A stretch of 64,000 nucleotides of DNA from Leisingera sp. ANG-M1 (GTDB lineage Bacteria > Pseudomonadota > Alphaproteobacteria > Rhodobacterales > Rhodobacteraceae). The stretch spans positions 124,878-188,877 of the forward strand of contig NZ_JWLC01000027.1 in NCBI RefSeq assembly GCF_000813745.1. The letters are read 5' to 3'. Under the pieces are notes generated by a model. It made no database searches. It saw only the letters and a program-made list of their open reading frames with translations, and was not told the origin of the DNA. Shown piece after piece: positions 41,380 through 51,733 of the stretch. The position numbers and the translations under genes are program-made. The stretch's first letter is position 1, and the number at the start of each line of letters is the position of its first letter.

Positions 41380-41726
41380 AGACGCTGCTTTACATCGCAA
41401 CCTGTCTTGCCGTCTTTGGCCTGGCCTTCTGGGCCTACCGCGAAAACTACGCCACCCAGCAGGTGCTGAAGGAAACCCGCCAGCTGCAGCGTGAAATCGG
41501 CGCTGCCCAGGTCCGCCTGGGCGTGCTGCGCGCCGAATGGGCTTACCTCAACCGCCCGCAGCGCCTGCGCGAACTGGCAGAGATCAACTTCGAAAGCCTC
41601 GGCCTGTTGCCGCTGCGCCCCGACCAGTTCGGCCGCGTGGATGAGGTCTCTTACCCGGCGCCGCCGGAGCTGGAGATCACCAACGGCGTTGAAGTCTCGG
41701 GCCTCAATGCGGAGGACTATCCATGA
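41376..41726 (+). CDS. ftsL: Cell division protein FtsL
   Basis: A 116-residue bitopic membrane protein: short cytoplasmic start, one transmembrane helix (about 4-21), then a periplasmic coiled coil ([30 protein letters not shown]) and the [22 protein letters not shown] segment. FtsL joins FtsB and FtsQ to regulate the FtsW-FtsI synthase. Sequence is poorly conserved, so position between rsmH and ftsI with ATGA overlaps on both sides is important support. Confidence 0.9.
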   Translation: MKTLLYIATCLAVFGLAFWAYRENYATQQVLKETRQLQREIGAAQVRLGVLRAEWAYLNRPQRLRELAEINFESLGLLPLRPDQFGRVDEVSYPAPPELEITNGVEVSGLNAEDYP

Positions 41727-43507
41727 TCCGCACCCCGCTGCGCCCGCTGGCCCGGATCCTGCACGCCCGCGCCACCGGCGGGAACCCGGATCAGATCGAG
41801 AAGGACAACATCTCTCTGCGCCATCAGGAGATGCAGGTGCAGGCGCGCCAGCGCTCCGAAGGGCGCCTTCTGGTGCTGGGCCTGTTCTTCCTCTTTGCCT
41901 TTGGCACCATCGCCACCCGCATGGGCATGACGGCTGTGTCCGAGCCCGCCGAGCCTGTCGCCAGCGTCCCCGGCAGCGCCATCGCTGCGCAGCGCGCCGA
42001 CATCGTCGACCGTAACGGCCGCCTGTTGGCAACGAACTTTGAGACCCATTCCCTTTATGCCCAGCCGCCGCAGATGATTGATCCGGTCGGCGCCGCGCAA
42101 AAGCTGGTGGAAATCTTCCCGGATCTCGATCTGGAGCAGCTCACCAAGGATTTCACCGGAAAGCGCAAGTTCCTGTGGGTGAAGAAGAAAATCAGCCCCG
42201 AGCAATTGCAGGCGGTGCATGACATCGGCGATCCCGGCCTGTTGTTCGGCCCGCGTGAAATGCGGCTTTATCCGAATGGCAGCCTCGCGGCCCATGTGCT
42301 GGGCGGCGCCGGTTTCGGCAAGGAGGGCGTGAACGCGGCGGAAGTGATTGGCGTGGCCGGTGTCGAGCGCCAGTTTGACGATTACCTGCGCGATCCCGGC
42401 AATGCGGGCAAGCCCTTGCAGCTGTCGCTGGACCTCACCGTGCAGGCCGCGGCTGAGCAAGTGCTTTACGGCGGCATGAAGCTGATGAACGCCAAGGGCG
42501 CCACTTCGATCCTGATGGATGCGCACACCGGCGAGGTGATCTCGGTGGTCTCCTTCCCGGACTTCGACCCCAACGACCGCCCGCGCCCGCCGACCTCCGG
42601 CTTTGACCCTTCCGCCAGCCCGCTGTTCAACCGCGCGGTGCAGGGGGTCTATGAACTCGGCTCGACCTTCAAGATCTTCACCGCCGCGCAGGCGATGGAT
42701 TTGGGCCTGGTCAACGCCGACACCGTGATCGACACCCGCGGCCCGCTGCGCTGGGGCCGCTTTGCGATCCGCGATTTCCGCCACTACGGCAACGAGATGT
42801 CGGTGACCAAGATCATCGTCAAATCCTCCAACATCGGCACCGCCCGGCTGGCGCAGCAGATCGGGGTGGAGCGGCAGAAGTCCTTCCTCGACGCGATGGG
42901 CATGCTGGAGCCAACCCCGTTTGAAATCTCCGAGGCCGCAGGCGGCAAGCCTCTGCTGCCGCCGAACTGGTCGGAGCTGTCGGCGATGACTATTTCCTAC
43001 GGCCACGGCATTTCCACCACGCCGATGCATCTGGCAGCGGGCTACGCGGCGGTGGCCAACGGCGGCCGCTACGTGGCGCCGACGATTCTGAAACAGCGCG
43101 GCCCGCAGCTGGGCGAACGGGTGATGAGCGCGGCCTCCGCCGAGGCCGCGCGCAAGATGTTGCGCAAGGTGGTCAGCGAGGGCACCGCGTCCTTTGCCGA
43201 GGTTGAAGGCTATCAGGTGGGCGGCAAGACCGGCACCGCAGACAAGCCCAAGCCCCGCGGCGGCTACTACGATGACAAGGTGATCGCCACTTTTGCCTCT
43301 ATTTTCCCGGCACATGACCCAAAATACGTACTGATCGTGACGCTGGACGAACCCTCCATCATCGCCCATGGCGAAGAACGCCGCACTGCCGGCTGGACCG
43401 CCACCCCGGTGGCCGCTGAAATGATCGGCCGCGTCGCGCCGCTCCTGGGCCTGCGTCCGCAAGTTGAACCCCCAGAGGTGACTGGTATAACCCTCACCTC
43501 GAACTGA
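41723..43507 (+). CDS. ftsI: Septal peptidoglycan transpeptidase FtsI (PBP3)
   Basis: A 594-residue class B penicillin-binding protein. It has a transmembrane anchor (about 48-65), a pedestal domain starting at RADIVDRNGRLLATN, and the transpeptidase with SxxK at Ser314-Lys317 (STFK), SxN at 368-370 (SSN) and KTGT at 501-504. It crosslinks septal peptidoglycan with FtsW. The start overlaps ftsL (ATGA). Confidence 0.96.
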   Translation: MIRTPLRPLARILHARATGGNPDQIEKDNISLRHQEMQVQARQRSEGRLLVLGLFFLFAFGTIATRMGMTAVSEPAEPVASVPGSAIAAQRADIVDRNGRLLATNFETHSLYAQPPQMIDPVGAAQKLVEIFPDLDLEQLTKDFTGKRKFLWVKKKISPEQLQAVHDIGDPGLLFGPREMRLYPNGSLAAHVLGGAGFGKEGVNAAEVIGVAGVERQFDDYLRDPGNAGKPLQLSLDLTVQAAAEQVLYGGMKLMNAKGATSILMDAHTGEVISVVSFPDFDPNDRPRPPTSGFDPSASPLFNRAVQGVYELGSTFKIFTAAQAMDLGLVNADTVIDTRGPLRWGRFAIRDFRHYGNEMSVTKIIVKSSNIGTARLAQQIGVERQKSFLDAMGMLEPTPFEISEAAGGKPLLPPNWSELSAMTISYGHGISTTPMHLAAGYAAVANGGRYVAPTILKQRGPQLGERVMSAASAEAARKMLRKVVSEGTASFAEVEGYQVGGKTGTADKPKPRGGYYDDKVIATFASIFPAHDPKYVLIVTLDEPSIIAHGEERRTAGWTATPVAAEMIGRVAPLLGLRPQVEPPEVTGITLTSN

Positions 43508-43538
43508 ACCAGGAAACTGAACCAGGCAGAGGGCCGCC

Positions 43539-45038
43539 ATGAGCAGCAGACCAGACCAGCCCCAGAACCAATTGAGACTGAGCCAATTGGGGCTGACCGC
43601 TCGCGGCGGCGCCGATCCAGAGATCAGCGGCATTGCGGTGGACAGCCGCGAGGTGCGTGAAGGGTATCTGTTCGCAGCACTTCCCGGCAGCCAAGTGCAT
43701 GGCGCCAAGTTCATCCCCGGCGCGCTGGAAAAGGGCGCCACGGCGGTGCTGACCGATGCCGCAGGGGCCGAGATTGCCGCCAAGGTTCTGGAGGAAAGCC
43801 ACGCCGCGCTGGTGGTGGTCGAGGACCCGCGCCAGGCGCTGGCCTATGCCGCCGCGCTCTGGTTCGGCGGCCAGCCGCAGACCGTGGTCGCGGTGACCGG
43901 CACCAATGGCAAAACCTCGGTCGCGACTTTCGTGCGTCAGATCTGGATGGAGCTGGGCCACCAGGCCGTCAACATGGGCACCACCGGCATCGAAGGCGCC
44001 TGGGCCTATCCGCTGGCGCATACCACGCCGGAGCCGATCACCCTGCACCGCGCCTTGGCTGAGGCCGCCGCCGCGGGTGTCACCCATGCAGCGATGGAGG
44101 CCTCCTCGCATGGTCTTGACCAGCGGCGTCTGGACGGGGTGCAGCTGGCCGCGGCGGGTTTCACCAATTTCACCCAGGACCACTTGGACTACCACGAGAC
44201 GTTTGAAGCCTATTTCACCGCCAAGGCAGGCCTGTTCCGCCGGGTGCTGCCGGAGGAGGGCGTCGCGGTCATCAACATGAACGATCCCCGCGGCGCCGAG
44301 ATGCGCGCAGTGGCTGCTGCCCGCGGTCAGGAGGTGATCAGCGTCGGCCGGGGGCTTGGCGATCTGAGCCTGCTGGGCCTGCGCTTTGACGGCACCGGGC
44401 AGGATCTGCGGTTTTCTTGGCATGACAAGCCGTATCAGGTGCGGCTGAACCTGATCGGCGGTTTCCAAGCGGAAAACGTTTTGCTCGCCTGCGGGCTGGT
44501 GATTGCCGGCGGCGAGGACCCGGAGCGGGTCTTTGAAACCCTGCCGCATCTCACCACCGTGCGCGGCCGGATGCAGCTGGCGGCGGAGCGCGACAACGGC
44601 TCAGCCGTCTTTGTTGACTACGCCCACACGCCCGATGCGGTCGCCAGCGCCATCAAGGCCCTGCGCCCGCATGTGCTGGGCCGGCTGATTGCTATCGTGG
44701 GTGCCGGCGGCGACCGCGACACCACCAAGCGGCCCTTAATGGGGCAGGCGGCGCATGACAATGCGGATGTCGTGATCGTGACAGACGACAATCCCCGCAG
44801 CGAGGACCCGGCCATTATCCGCGCCGCGGTCAAGGGCGGCGCGCCGGACTGTATCGAAATCGGCGACCGCGCGGAGGCAATCTTGCGCGGCGCTGACATG
44901 CTGCAGGCCGGTGATGCGCTGATCGTCTGCGGCAAGGGGCATGAGACCGGCCAGACTGTGGGCGACACGGTGCTGCCTTTTGACGATGTGGAACAGGCCA
45001 GCATTGCCGTGGCTGCACTGGACGGGAGGCTGGCATGA
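43539..45038 (+). CDS. murE: UDP-MurNAc-tripeptide synthetase MurE
   Basis: A 499-residue Mur ligase that adds meso-diaminopimelate. ATP loop TGTNGKTS is at 120-127, the carbamylated-lysine region YFTAKAGLF at about 225-233, and the mDAP-selective DNPR at 417-420 shows meso-DAP rather than lysine specificity. A ribosome site precedes it after a 31-base gap from ftsI. It overlaps murF by four bases (ATGA). Confidence 0.96.
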   Translation: MSSRPDQPQNQLRLSQLGLTARGGADPEISGIAVDSREVREGYLFAALPGSQVHGAKFIPGALEKGATAVLTDAAGAEIAAKVLEESHAALVVVEDPRQALAYAAALWFGGQPQTVVAVTGTNGKTSVATFVRQIWMELGHQAVNMGTTGIEGAWAYPLAHTTPEPITLHRALAEAAAAGVTHAAMEASSHGLDQRRLDGVQLAAAGFTNFTQDHLDYHETFEAYFTAKAGLFRRVLPEEGVAVINMNDPRGAEMRAVAAARGQEVISVGRGLGDLSLLGLRFDGTGQDLRFSWHDKPYQVRLNLIGGFQAENVLLACGLVIAGGEDPERVFETLPHLTTVRGRMQLAAERDNGSAVFVDYAHTPDAVASAIKALRPHVLGRLIAIVGAGGDRDTTKRPLMGQAAHDNADVVIVTDDNPRSEDPAIIRAAVKGGAPDCIEIGDRAEAILRGADMLQAGDALIVCGKGHETGQTVGDTVLPFDDVEQASIAVAALDGRLA

Positions 45039-46426
45039 CCCTTTGGACCGCAAGCGAGGCCGCCGCCGCCACCGGCGGGCGGGCGCAGGGCGATTGGGCT
45101 GTGACGGGGATGTCGATCGACACCCGCACCATTGAACCCGGCGACATGTTTGTGGCGCTGAAGGCCGCCCGTGACGGCCATGACTTCGTGGCGCAGGCCT
45201 TGGAGAAGGGCGCGGGCGCTGCACTGGTTTCCCGGATTCCTGAGGGCGTCCCGGACGATGCGCCCTTGTTGATTGTTGACGACGTGCAAGCGGGACTGGA
45301 GGCCCTGGGCCGGGCGTCGCGGGCCCGCACCGATGCCAAGGTTGTCGCGGTCACCGGATCGGTTGGCAAAACCTCGACCAAGGAAATGCTGGCGCGGATG
45401 CTGTCGGATCAAGGCCGCACCCATGCGGCGGTGGCCAGCTACAACAACCATTGGGGGGTGCCGCTGACGCTGGCGCGGATGCCGCGCGACACCGAATTTG
45501 CGGTGATCGAGATCGGTATGAACCACCCTGGCGAGATCGCGCCGCTGGCCAAACAGGCGCGTCCGCATGTGGCGATGGTGACCACGGTGGCCGCCGTGCA
45601 TCTGGAGGCGTTTGACAGCGTCGAAGGCATCGCGGCTGAGAAGGCGGCAATCATGGAAGGGCTGGAGCCCGGCGGCGTGGCGGTTCTGAATGCGGATATT
45701 GCCGAGGCGCATGTACTGCGCGGCGTGGCTGCGGAGCTGGGGGCTGACGCCCGCTGGTTCGGTGAAAACGCAGATGATTATAAGCTGCACTCTGCCGGCA
45801 TCGAGGGTGAAGAAACCGTCGCCCGCGCCACGGCGGCAGGCCGGGAGGTTGAGTTGCATATTCAATCGCTTGGCGCGCATTTTGCGATGAATGCTTTGGG
45901 CGCGCTGGCCTGTGTCGAGGCGCTTGGCGCAGATCTGGTCAAGGCGGTGGAGAGCCTGGCGCTTTGGTCTCCGGTGAAGGGCCGCGGCCTGCGCGAAACC
46001 ATCCGGCTGGCGGGCGGCGAGATCACGCTGCTGGACGACAGTTACAACGCCAACCCGACCTCGATGGGGGCGGCACTGGCGGTGCTGGCGGCGACTCCGG
46101 GCGAAGGCCGCAGGATCGCCTACATTGGCGACATGAAGGAACTGGGGCCTGAGGAAGAGGCGCTGCACGCCGGGCTGGCGGAGCTGGAGGCGGTGCAGGG
46201 CATCGGCAAGATCCACTGCATCGGCCCGCTGATGCGGGCGCTGCACAGCGCGCTGCCGGAGGAAAAACGCGGCGGCTGGTATGAAACCAGCGCCGAGGCG
46301 GTGCCGGGTCTGGCAGGGGAAATCAGGGGCGGCGACGTGGTGCTGGCCAAAGGGTCGCTCAGCATGGCGCTGGCCAAGATTGTTGACGGCATCCGCGAAA
46401 TGGGCCACTCCGGCCCCAAATCTTGA
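45035..46426 (+). CDS. murF: UDP-MurNAc-pentapeptide synthetase MurF
   Basis: A 463-residue Mur ligase adding D-Ala-D-Ala. ATP loop TGSVGKTST is at 107-115; NHPGEIAPLAKQARPHVAMVTTVAAVHLEAF, DDSYNANPTSM and GDMKELGPEEEALH are family hallmarks. Start overlaps the murE stop. Produces the cytoplasmic pentapeptide precursor used by MraY, whose gene follows. Confidence 0.95.
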   Translation: MTLWTASEAAAATGGRAQGDWAVTGMSIDTRTIEPGDMFVALKAARDGHDFVAQALEKGAGAALVSRIPEGVPDDAPLLIVDDVQAGLEALGRASRARTDAKVVAVTGSVGKTSTKEMLARMLSDQGRTHAAVASYNNHWGVPLTLARMPRDTEFAVIEIGMNHPGEIAPLAKQARPHVAMVTTVAAVHLEAFDSVEGIAAEKAAIMEGLEPGGVAVLNADIAEAHVLRGVAAELGADARWFGENADDYKLHSAGIEGEETVARATAAGREVELHIQSLGAHFAMNALGALACVEALGADLVKAVESLALWSPVKGRGLRETIRLAGGEITLLDDSYNANPTSMGAALAVLAATPGEGRRIAYIGDMKELGPEEEALHAGLAELEAVQGIGKIHCIGPLMRALHSALPEEKRGGWYETSAEAVPGLAGEIRGGDVVLAKGSLSMALAKIVDGIREMGHSGPKS

Positions 46427-46456
46427 ATAACCCATAAGGATCGGGGGAAGGGCACA

Positions 46457-47539
46457 ATGCTCTATTGGCTGACCGCTTTGTCGGACGGGGGGGATGTTTT
46501 CAACCTCTTCCGCTATATCACCTTCCGCGCAGGCGGCGCCTTTATGACCGCGCTGATCTTCGGCTTCCTGTTCGGCAAGCCGCTGATCAACGTGCTGCGC
46601 AAACGCCAGGGCAAGGGCCAGCCGATCCGCGATGACGGGCCGGAGGGGCATTTCTCCAAGGCAGGCACGCCCACCATGGGCGGGCTGCTGATTGTGGGCG
46701 CCCTGCTGACCGCGACGCTGTTGTGGGCGCGCTGGGACAACCCCTTTGTCTGGCTGGTGCTGTTTGTCACCTTGGCTTACGGGCTTATTGGTTTTGCCGA
46801 TGACTATGCCAAGGTATCCAAGCAGAACACCAAAGGCGTGCCGGGCAAGGTGCGGCTGATGCTGGGGGTGCTGATTGCCGTGACCGCATCGCTTTGGGCC
46901 GCCGCCTATCACCCGGAGCCTTTGCAGAACCAGCTGGCGCTGCCGGTGTTCAAGGATACTCTGATCAACCTCGGAATCTTCTATGTGCCGTTCTCGATCT
47001 GCGTCATCGTCGGCGCGGCCAATGCGGTGAACCTGACCGATGGCCTGGACGGGCTCGCCATCATGCCCTCGATGATTGCGGCGGGCACCCTGGGTGTCAT
47101 TGCCTATGCGGTGGGCCGGGTCGACTTCACCGAATATCTGGACGTGCATTACGTGCCGGGCACCGGTGAGATCCTGATCTTCACCGCCGCGCTGTTCGGC
47201 GCGGGCCTCGGCTTCCTGTGGTACAACGCGCCGCCGGCCGCCGTTTTCATGGGCGACACTGGATCGCTGGCCCTGGGCGGTGCCTTGGGCGCCATTGCGG
47301 TGGCCACCAAGCACGAGCTGGTGCTGGCTATCGTCGGCGGCCTGTTTGTGGTTGAGGCGCTGTCGGTGATCATCCAGGTGCTTTATTTCAAGCGTACCGG
47401 CAAGCGGGTCTTCCTGATGGCGCCGATCCATCACCATTACGAGAAGAAGGGCTGGGCCGAGCCGCAGATTGTGATCCGCTTCTGGATCATCTCGCTGATC
47501 CTGGCGATGATCGGCCTGGCGACGCTGAAAGTGCGCTGA
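46457..47539 (+). CDS. mraY: Phospho-MurNAc-pentapeptide translocase MraY
   Basis: A 360-residue integral membrane enzyme with about ten helices that transfers phospho-MurNAc-pentapeptide to undecaprenyl phosphate (lipid I). Landmarks are [66 protein letters not shown] and [11 protein letters not shown] (histidine box). GGGGAAG precedes the ATG. Confidence 0.96.
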   Translation: MLYWLTALSDGGDVFNLFRYITFRAGGAFMTALIFGFLFGKPLINVLRKRQGKGQPIRDDGPEGHFSKAGTPTMGGLLIVGALLTATLLWARWDNPFVWLVLFVTLAYGLIGFADDYAKVSKQNTKGVPGKVRLMLGVLIAVTASLWAAAYHPEPLQNQLALPVFKDTLINLGIFYVPFSICVIVGAANAVNLTDGLDGLAIMPSMIAAGTLGVIAYAVGRVDFTEYLDVHYVPGTGEILIFTAALFGAGLGFLWYNAPPAAVFMGDTGSLALGGALGAIAVATKHELVLAIVGGLFVVEALSVIIQVLYFKRTGKRVFLMAPIHHHYEKKGWAEPQIVIRFWIISLILAMIGLATLKVR

Positions 47540-48004
47540 GCCACGCAGTGTGGCCGCCGCGCCGTTTCTTTGGCGGAGCGGTTCAGGGTGTTGTTGCTGT
47601 TTTGAACCGCTCGGGGCTGAGGCTCTGGGCGGTTTTTCTTTGATAAGGAAGGCGGCGCCGCCAAGGGAGCGGAGCACCGGACGGCTGTTGTCAGCAGCCA
47701 TGCCCGTCTATCGGCCTTTTGCGGACCCGCTCTGCACCCAATGAAGAGGTGGTCTTAGGGGGCCGGTCTCCTGATCTGATTGTTGCAACGGGGGGAATTT
47801 AACGCGGAGATGTGAACCCCGGGTGAGGGCAGCGTGCGCTGGGCAGGCAACGGGTGCGCTCCCGCCAATTTCGGCAGGCTGCGCCTGCCTGCCAATTGTT
47901 GGGCACGGCACGGGCCATGCGGCCCGTGCGGGCGGGCGCTTGAAGGCGGGGCGGCTCCTGTGCAAAGTGCCGCCGGAACTGGTTTTTGAAGATGAGGGCA
48001 GGCG
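47540..48004 (+). other. 465-base gap between mraY and murD
   Basis: No supportable gene. A hairpin at 47576-47612 (GAGCGGTTCA and TGAACCGCTC arms) lies shortly after mraY and could be an attenuator or processing site. The two short plus-strand frames have no ribosome site or recognisable sequence. Confidence 0.55.
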
Positions 48005-49402
48005 ATGATCCCGGTCAAAGGATATGAAGGTGCCAAAGTGGCGGTGCTGGGGCTGGGGCGCTCGGGGCTGGCGACGGCGCGCAGCCTTCGTGAAGGCGGA
48101 GCGGAGGCCCTTTGCTGGGACGACAATCCGGCGGCGCGGGATGCGGCGGAGGCGGAAGGGTTCACCTGCCGCGACCTGCATAAGCAGGGGGCATTTGAGG
48201 GCGTGGCGGCGTTGGTGACTTCGCCCGGGATACCGCATCTCTATCCCAAGCCGAACCCGGTGATCCGCGCGGCAATCGAGGCCGGGGTGCCGGTGGATAA
48301 TGACATCGGGCTGTTTTTCCGCTCCTTCGCCGATGCCGAATGGCAGATGCATGACCAGCCGCCGCGGGTGGTGGCGGTGACCGGCTCCAACGGCAAATCG
48401 ACCACGGTGGCGCTGCTGCATCACATCCTGCAGGAAGCCGGGCGCGAGAGCCAGCTGGCGGGCAATATCGGCCGCGGGGTGCTGGATATAGATCAGCCCG
48501 GCAATGGCGGCGTGGTGGTGCTGGAGCTGTCGAGCTATCAGACTGAATTGGCCCGGGCGCTGACACCGGATGTGGCGGTTTTCACCAATCTCTCGCCCGA
48601 TCACTTGGACCGGCATGGCGGTATGGGCGGCTATTTTGCGGCCAAACGGCGGCTGTTTGCCGAGGGCGGGCCGGATCGGGCTGTGATCGGAATTGACGAG
48701 GATGAGGGACTGTTTCTGGCGGGCCAGCTGTCGGAAGGGCTGGGCGATGACCGGGTGATCCGGATTTCCGCCGCGTGCAAGCTGACCGGCCCGGGGTGGC
48801 AGGTCTTTGCCCGCAAAGGATTCCTGAGCGAGTACCGCAAAGGGCGGCAGGCGGCTTCGATTGACCTGCGGGACATGACCGGCCTGCCCGGCGCCCATAA
48901 CCATCAGAACGCCTGTGCGGCTTATGCGGCGGCGCGCTCCCTGGGGCTGGCGCCGCGGCTGATCGGCGAGGCGATGGCCACTTTCCCGGGCCTGCCGCAC
49001 CGAAGCCAGACCATCGCCGAGGCAGGCGGCGTGCGGTATGTGAATGACAGCAAGGCCACCAATCTGGACAGCGCGGCAAAGGCGCTGGGGGCGTTCAGGA
49101 ATATCCGCTGGATCTGCGGCGGGCTGGAGAAGGACGGCGGTCTGGAGGCGCTGCAGGGGCAGACCGGCAATGTGGTGAAGGCCTATGTGATAGGCCGCGA
49201 GGCGGCGGGCTTTGCGCTGCAGCTGGATGTGGAGGCGGAGGTTTGCACCACCATGGCGGCAGCAGTGGCGCGGGCCATTGAGGACGCCCGGGAAGGCGAC
49301 ACCGTGCTGCTGGCGCCGGCCGCGGCGAGCTTTGACCAGTATGACAATTTTGAGCAGCGCGGCGATGATTTCGCCGCCGAAGTCAAAGCACGGCTGGGGT
49401 GA
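48005..49402 (+). CDS. murD: UDP-MurNAc-L-Ala:D-Glu ligase MurD
   Basis: A 465-residue Mur ligase adding D-glutamate. It has the Rossmann start [18 protein letters not shown], the ATP loop TGSNGKST (126-133), [35 protein letters not shown] and [15 protein letters not shown]. Catalyses the second amino acid addition of stem-peptide synthesis in the cytoplasm. AGGC lies just before the ATG. Confidence 0.95.
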   Translation: MIPVKGYEGAKVAVLGLGRSGLATARSLREGGAEALCWDDNPAARDAAEAEGFTCRDLHKQGAFEGVAALVTSPGIPHLYPKPNPVIRAAIEAGVPVDNDIGLFFRSFADAEWQMHDQPPRVVAVTGSNGKSTTVALLHHILQEAGRESQLAGNIGRGVLDIDQPGNGGVVVLELSSYQTELARALTPDVAVFTNLSPDHLDRHGGMGGYFAAKRRLFAEGGPDRAVIGIDEDEGLFLAGQLSEGLGDDRVIRISAACKLTGPGWQVFARKGFLSEYRKGRQAASIDLRDMTGLPGAHNHQNACAAYAAARSLGLAPRLIGEAMATFPGLPHRSQTIAEAGGVRYVNDSKATNLDSAAKALGAFRNIRWICGGLEKDGGLEALQGQTGNVVKAYVIGREAAGFALQLDVEAEVCTTMAAAVARAIEDAREGDTVLLAPAAASFDQYDNFEQRGDDFAAEVKARLG

Positions 49403-49623
49403 GGCGGTTCCGGGGAGGGGCTTCAGGCTCACCTAATCGGAAAATCCGCCTCTGACCGGCCTTCGCATGATCTGTGCCTGCCAGAGCTGCCGCGCGCGCT
49501 CAAGGGAAATAGCGGTATCCGCCTTTGGCGGAGCCTCCGCGATTTCTCTTGCCCGCGCCCGTCACCCCCGGCTGTCTCTGCTCAAGCGAAGGCGGCTCCG
49601 AAGCGGAAAGCTCCGGCAGAGGG

Positions 49624-50814
49624 TCAGATGGTGGCGGCGATGGCGGTGCCGGCTGCAAAGCCGGAGGACCAGGCCCATTGGAAGTTGTAGCCGCCGAGCC
49701 AGCCGGTGACATCCACGGCTTCGCCGATGGCGTAAAGGCCGGGGGCGGCTTTGGCCTCCATGGTTTTGGAGGAGAGGCCATCGGTGTCGATGCCGCCGAG
49801 GGTGACTTCGGCGGTGCGGTAGCCTTCGGTGCCGGCGGGCAGCAGGTGCCAGTTTTGCAAGGCCTCGCAAAGGGCCTGCAGCGCGGCGTCAGACTGGTCG
49901 GCAAGGCGGCCCTTGAGATCCAGCTGGGGTTTCAGGAAGTCTACCAGTTTGGACGGCAGGTGGCGCGACAGCTCGGTTGTGAGGTCGCGGCGGCCCTCGG
50001 CCTGGCGCTGCTCGCGAAGAAGAGTGAATAGAGGTGTTTCCGGGATCAGGTTCACCGTGATCTCTTCACCCTCGTGCCAGTAGGAGGAAAGCTGCAGAAC
50101 CGAAGGCCCTGAAAGACCGCGGTGGGTGAACAGCAGTGCCTCGTCGAATGAGGTGCGTGCGTTGCTGAGGCGCGCGGGCAAAGCGGTGCCGGCGAGCGGT
50201 TTGAAGCGGCCGTCCGGGAAGGTGAAGGGCACGAGGCCCGCGCGGGTCTCGGTCACCTGCAGCCCGAACTGGCGGGCGAGGTCATAGGCGAGGCCGGTGG
50301 CGCCCATCTTGGGGATCGACTTGCCGCCGGTGGCCAGCACCAGGTTGCGGCAGGTGACGGTGTGCGCTTTGCCCTCGCGCAGGAGCTTGACCCGGTAGCC
50401 CGCCGGGGTCGTTTCCACGGTTTCGACGGCGGTCTGCAGCCACAGCTCCGCGCCGGCCTGGCGCAACTCCTCCACCAGCAGGGTGATGATCTGTTTTGAG
50501 GAGCCGTCGCAGAACAGCTGGCCCAGGGTTTTCTCGTGCCAGGCGATGCCGTGGCGGCTGACCAGCTCGATGAAGTCCCATTGGGTGTAGCGGGCCAGCG
50601 CCGACTTGCAGAAATGCGGGTTGGCCGACAGGTAGTTCTTGGCCTCGGCATACATGTTGGTGAAATTGCAGCGGCCGCCGCCGGAGATGCGGATCTTCTC
50701 GCCCGGCGCCTTGGCGTGGTCGATCACCAATGTGCTGCCGCCCGAATAGCGCGCGCACATCATGCCGGCCGCGCCGGCGCCGAGAATCAGAGTGTTTACC
50801 TGCATGGCGCGCAT
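49624..50814 (-). CDS. HI0933/YhiN-family FAD-dependent oxidoreductase
   Basis: A 396-residue flavoprotein. The FAD Rossmann motif is LILGAGAAGMMCA at the N-terminus, followed by GEKIRISGGGRCNFTN, LATGGKSIPKMGATGLAYDLA and a closing GLYAIGEAVDVTGWLGGYNFQWAWSSGFAAG. The family is widespread but its reaction is undetermined. ATG 50805 would remove three residues. It is on the opposite strand inside the dcw cluster. Confidence 0.85.
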   Translation of the reverse strand: MRAMQVNTLILGAGAAGMMCARYSGGSTLVIDHAKAPGEKIRISGGGRCNFTNMYAEAKNYLSANPHFCKSALARYTQWDFIELVSRHGIAWHEKTLGQLFCDGSSKQIITLLVEELRQAGAELWLQTAVETVETTPAGYRVKLLREGKAHTVTCRNLVLATGGKSIPKMGATGLAYDLARQFGLQVTETRAGLVPFTFPDGRFKPLAGTALPARLSNARTSFDEALLFTHRGLSGPSVLQLSSYWHEGEEITVNLIPETPLFTLLREQRQAEGRRDLTTELSRHLPSKLVDFLKPQLDLKGRLADQSDAALQALCEALQNWHLLPAGTEGYRTAEVTLGGIDTDGLSSKTMEAKAAPGLYAIGEAVDVTGWLGGYNFQWAWSSGFAAGTAIAATI

Positions 50815-51028
50815 CGACCACGGAAGCGGCGCTGGCGCAAGGGGGCGGGTCGTGCAGGCCGGTTAATGGCGCGAGAGAAGGAGAGCCTTAGGGAGAGCTG
50901 GAGCTGAACAGGGAAATGTCTGCTTGAGCGGGGGCAGCGGTGAATGAATGAACCGGGCCCAAACCAACCGGCCCCGCGTCTTGGCCGAACGGCTGCTTTC
51001 CCTCCATTCGGCCAGGGGCAAAGAAGAC

Positions 51029-51421
51029 TTAGGCCTCTTTCATCTGGATAAGCTGGATCAGATTTCCGCAAGTGTCATCAAAAACAGCCATGTGGACTGC
51101 ACCCGCGTCCATTGGCTCAGTTACGAAATTCACGCCGCGGCCGCTCAGCTTCTTCCATTCTGCATCCAGGTCTTGAACCTGAAAGGAATGCGCAGCGATG
51201 CCATCGGCAACGATTGCGTATTTGTATGGCCCCACAGCCGGATGGTCGCTCGGTTCCAGCAGCAGCTCAGTCCCGTCAGGATCTTCCTCGGATACAACCG
51301 TCAACCAGCGGTTATCGCCCAACGGGATGTTATGTTTTACCTTGAAGCCGAGAACTTCAGTGTAGAATTTTTCGGCCTTGTCCTGGTCATCGACAAAGAC
51401 ACTGGTGACGTAGATTTTCAT
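51029..51421 (-). CDS. VOC (glyoxalase/bleomycin-resistance fold) protein
   Basis: A 130-residue single-domain vicinal oxygen chelate protein: MKIYVTSVFVDDQDKAEKFYTEVLGFKVKHNIPLG, WLTVVSEEDPDGTELLLEPSDHPAV, and VHMAVFDDTCGNLIQLIQ. Could be a dioxygenase, a lyase or a ligand-binding protein. ATG 51421 overlaps the ArsR gene stop by four bases, so it is the output gene of a two-gene unit and probably handles whatever the regulator responds to. Confidence 0.85.
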   Translation of the reverse strand: MKIYVTSVFVDDQDKAEKFYTEVLGFKVKHNIPLGDNRWLTVVSEEDPDGTELLLEPSDHPAVGPYKYAIVADGIAAHSFQVQDLDAEWKKLSGRGVNFVTEPMDAGAVHMAVFDDTCGNLIQLIQMKEA

Positions 51422-51726
51422 GTCTTTCTTCCGTTCTGCATGTAGTTCGTTAGCCATGATGCAGCCGCGACGTGGTCTTCGCTGACGCATAACGAATGCG
51501 TCTTGGTGCGTCCCTTCCATTCAATCTCGATCAAGCCTGCCTTCTCCAGAACAGCAAGATGCTGGGAGACAGTCTGCCGTGACAAGGCAACGCCGTTTTC
51601 GGCAACCGACGCAGCGCATACTTCGAAAAGCGACTGAGCGGGCTGTTTGCTCAGGCGGTCGATGATGCGGCGGCGCGTGCTGTCCGATAGTGCTTTGAAG
51701 ATTAAGTCGAGCTGTTCATCTGTCAT
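51418..51726 (-). CDS. ArsR-family transcriptional regulator
   Basis: A 102-residue winged helix-turn-helix: LDLIFKALSDSTRRRIIDRLSKQPAQSLFEVCAA, LSRQTVSQHLAVLEKAGLIEIEWKGRTKTHSL. No CxC metal motif is visible; the group often found with VOC or SRPBCC genes does not sense metals. It overlaps the VOC gene. ATG 51726 is preferred; an ATG 14 codons upstream lies inside the operator dyads. Confidence 0.85.
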   Translation of the reverse strand: MTDEQLDLIFKALSDSTRRRIIDRLSKQPAQSLFEVCAASVAENGVALSRQTVSQHLAVLEKAGLIEIEWKGRTKTHSLCVSEDHVAAASWLTNYMQNGRKT

Positions 51727-51733
51727 GGTTTTT

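Noticed and set aside
41717-43783. A 688-codon minus-strand frame opposite ftsI and the start of murE
   Set aside because: Same reason: antisense of conserved genes, no domain of its own.
44618-47701. A 1027-codon minus-strand frame across murE, murF and mraY
   Set aside because: It spans three well-identified genes on the other strand, has low-complexity composition and no recognisable motif.
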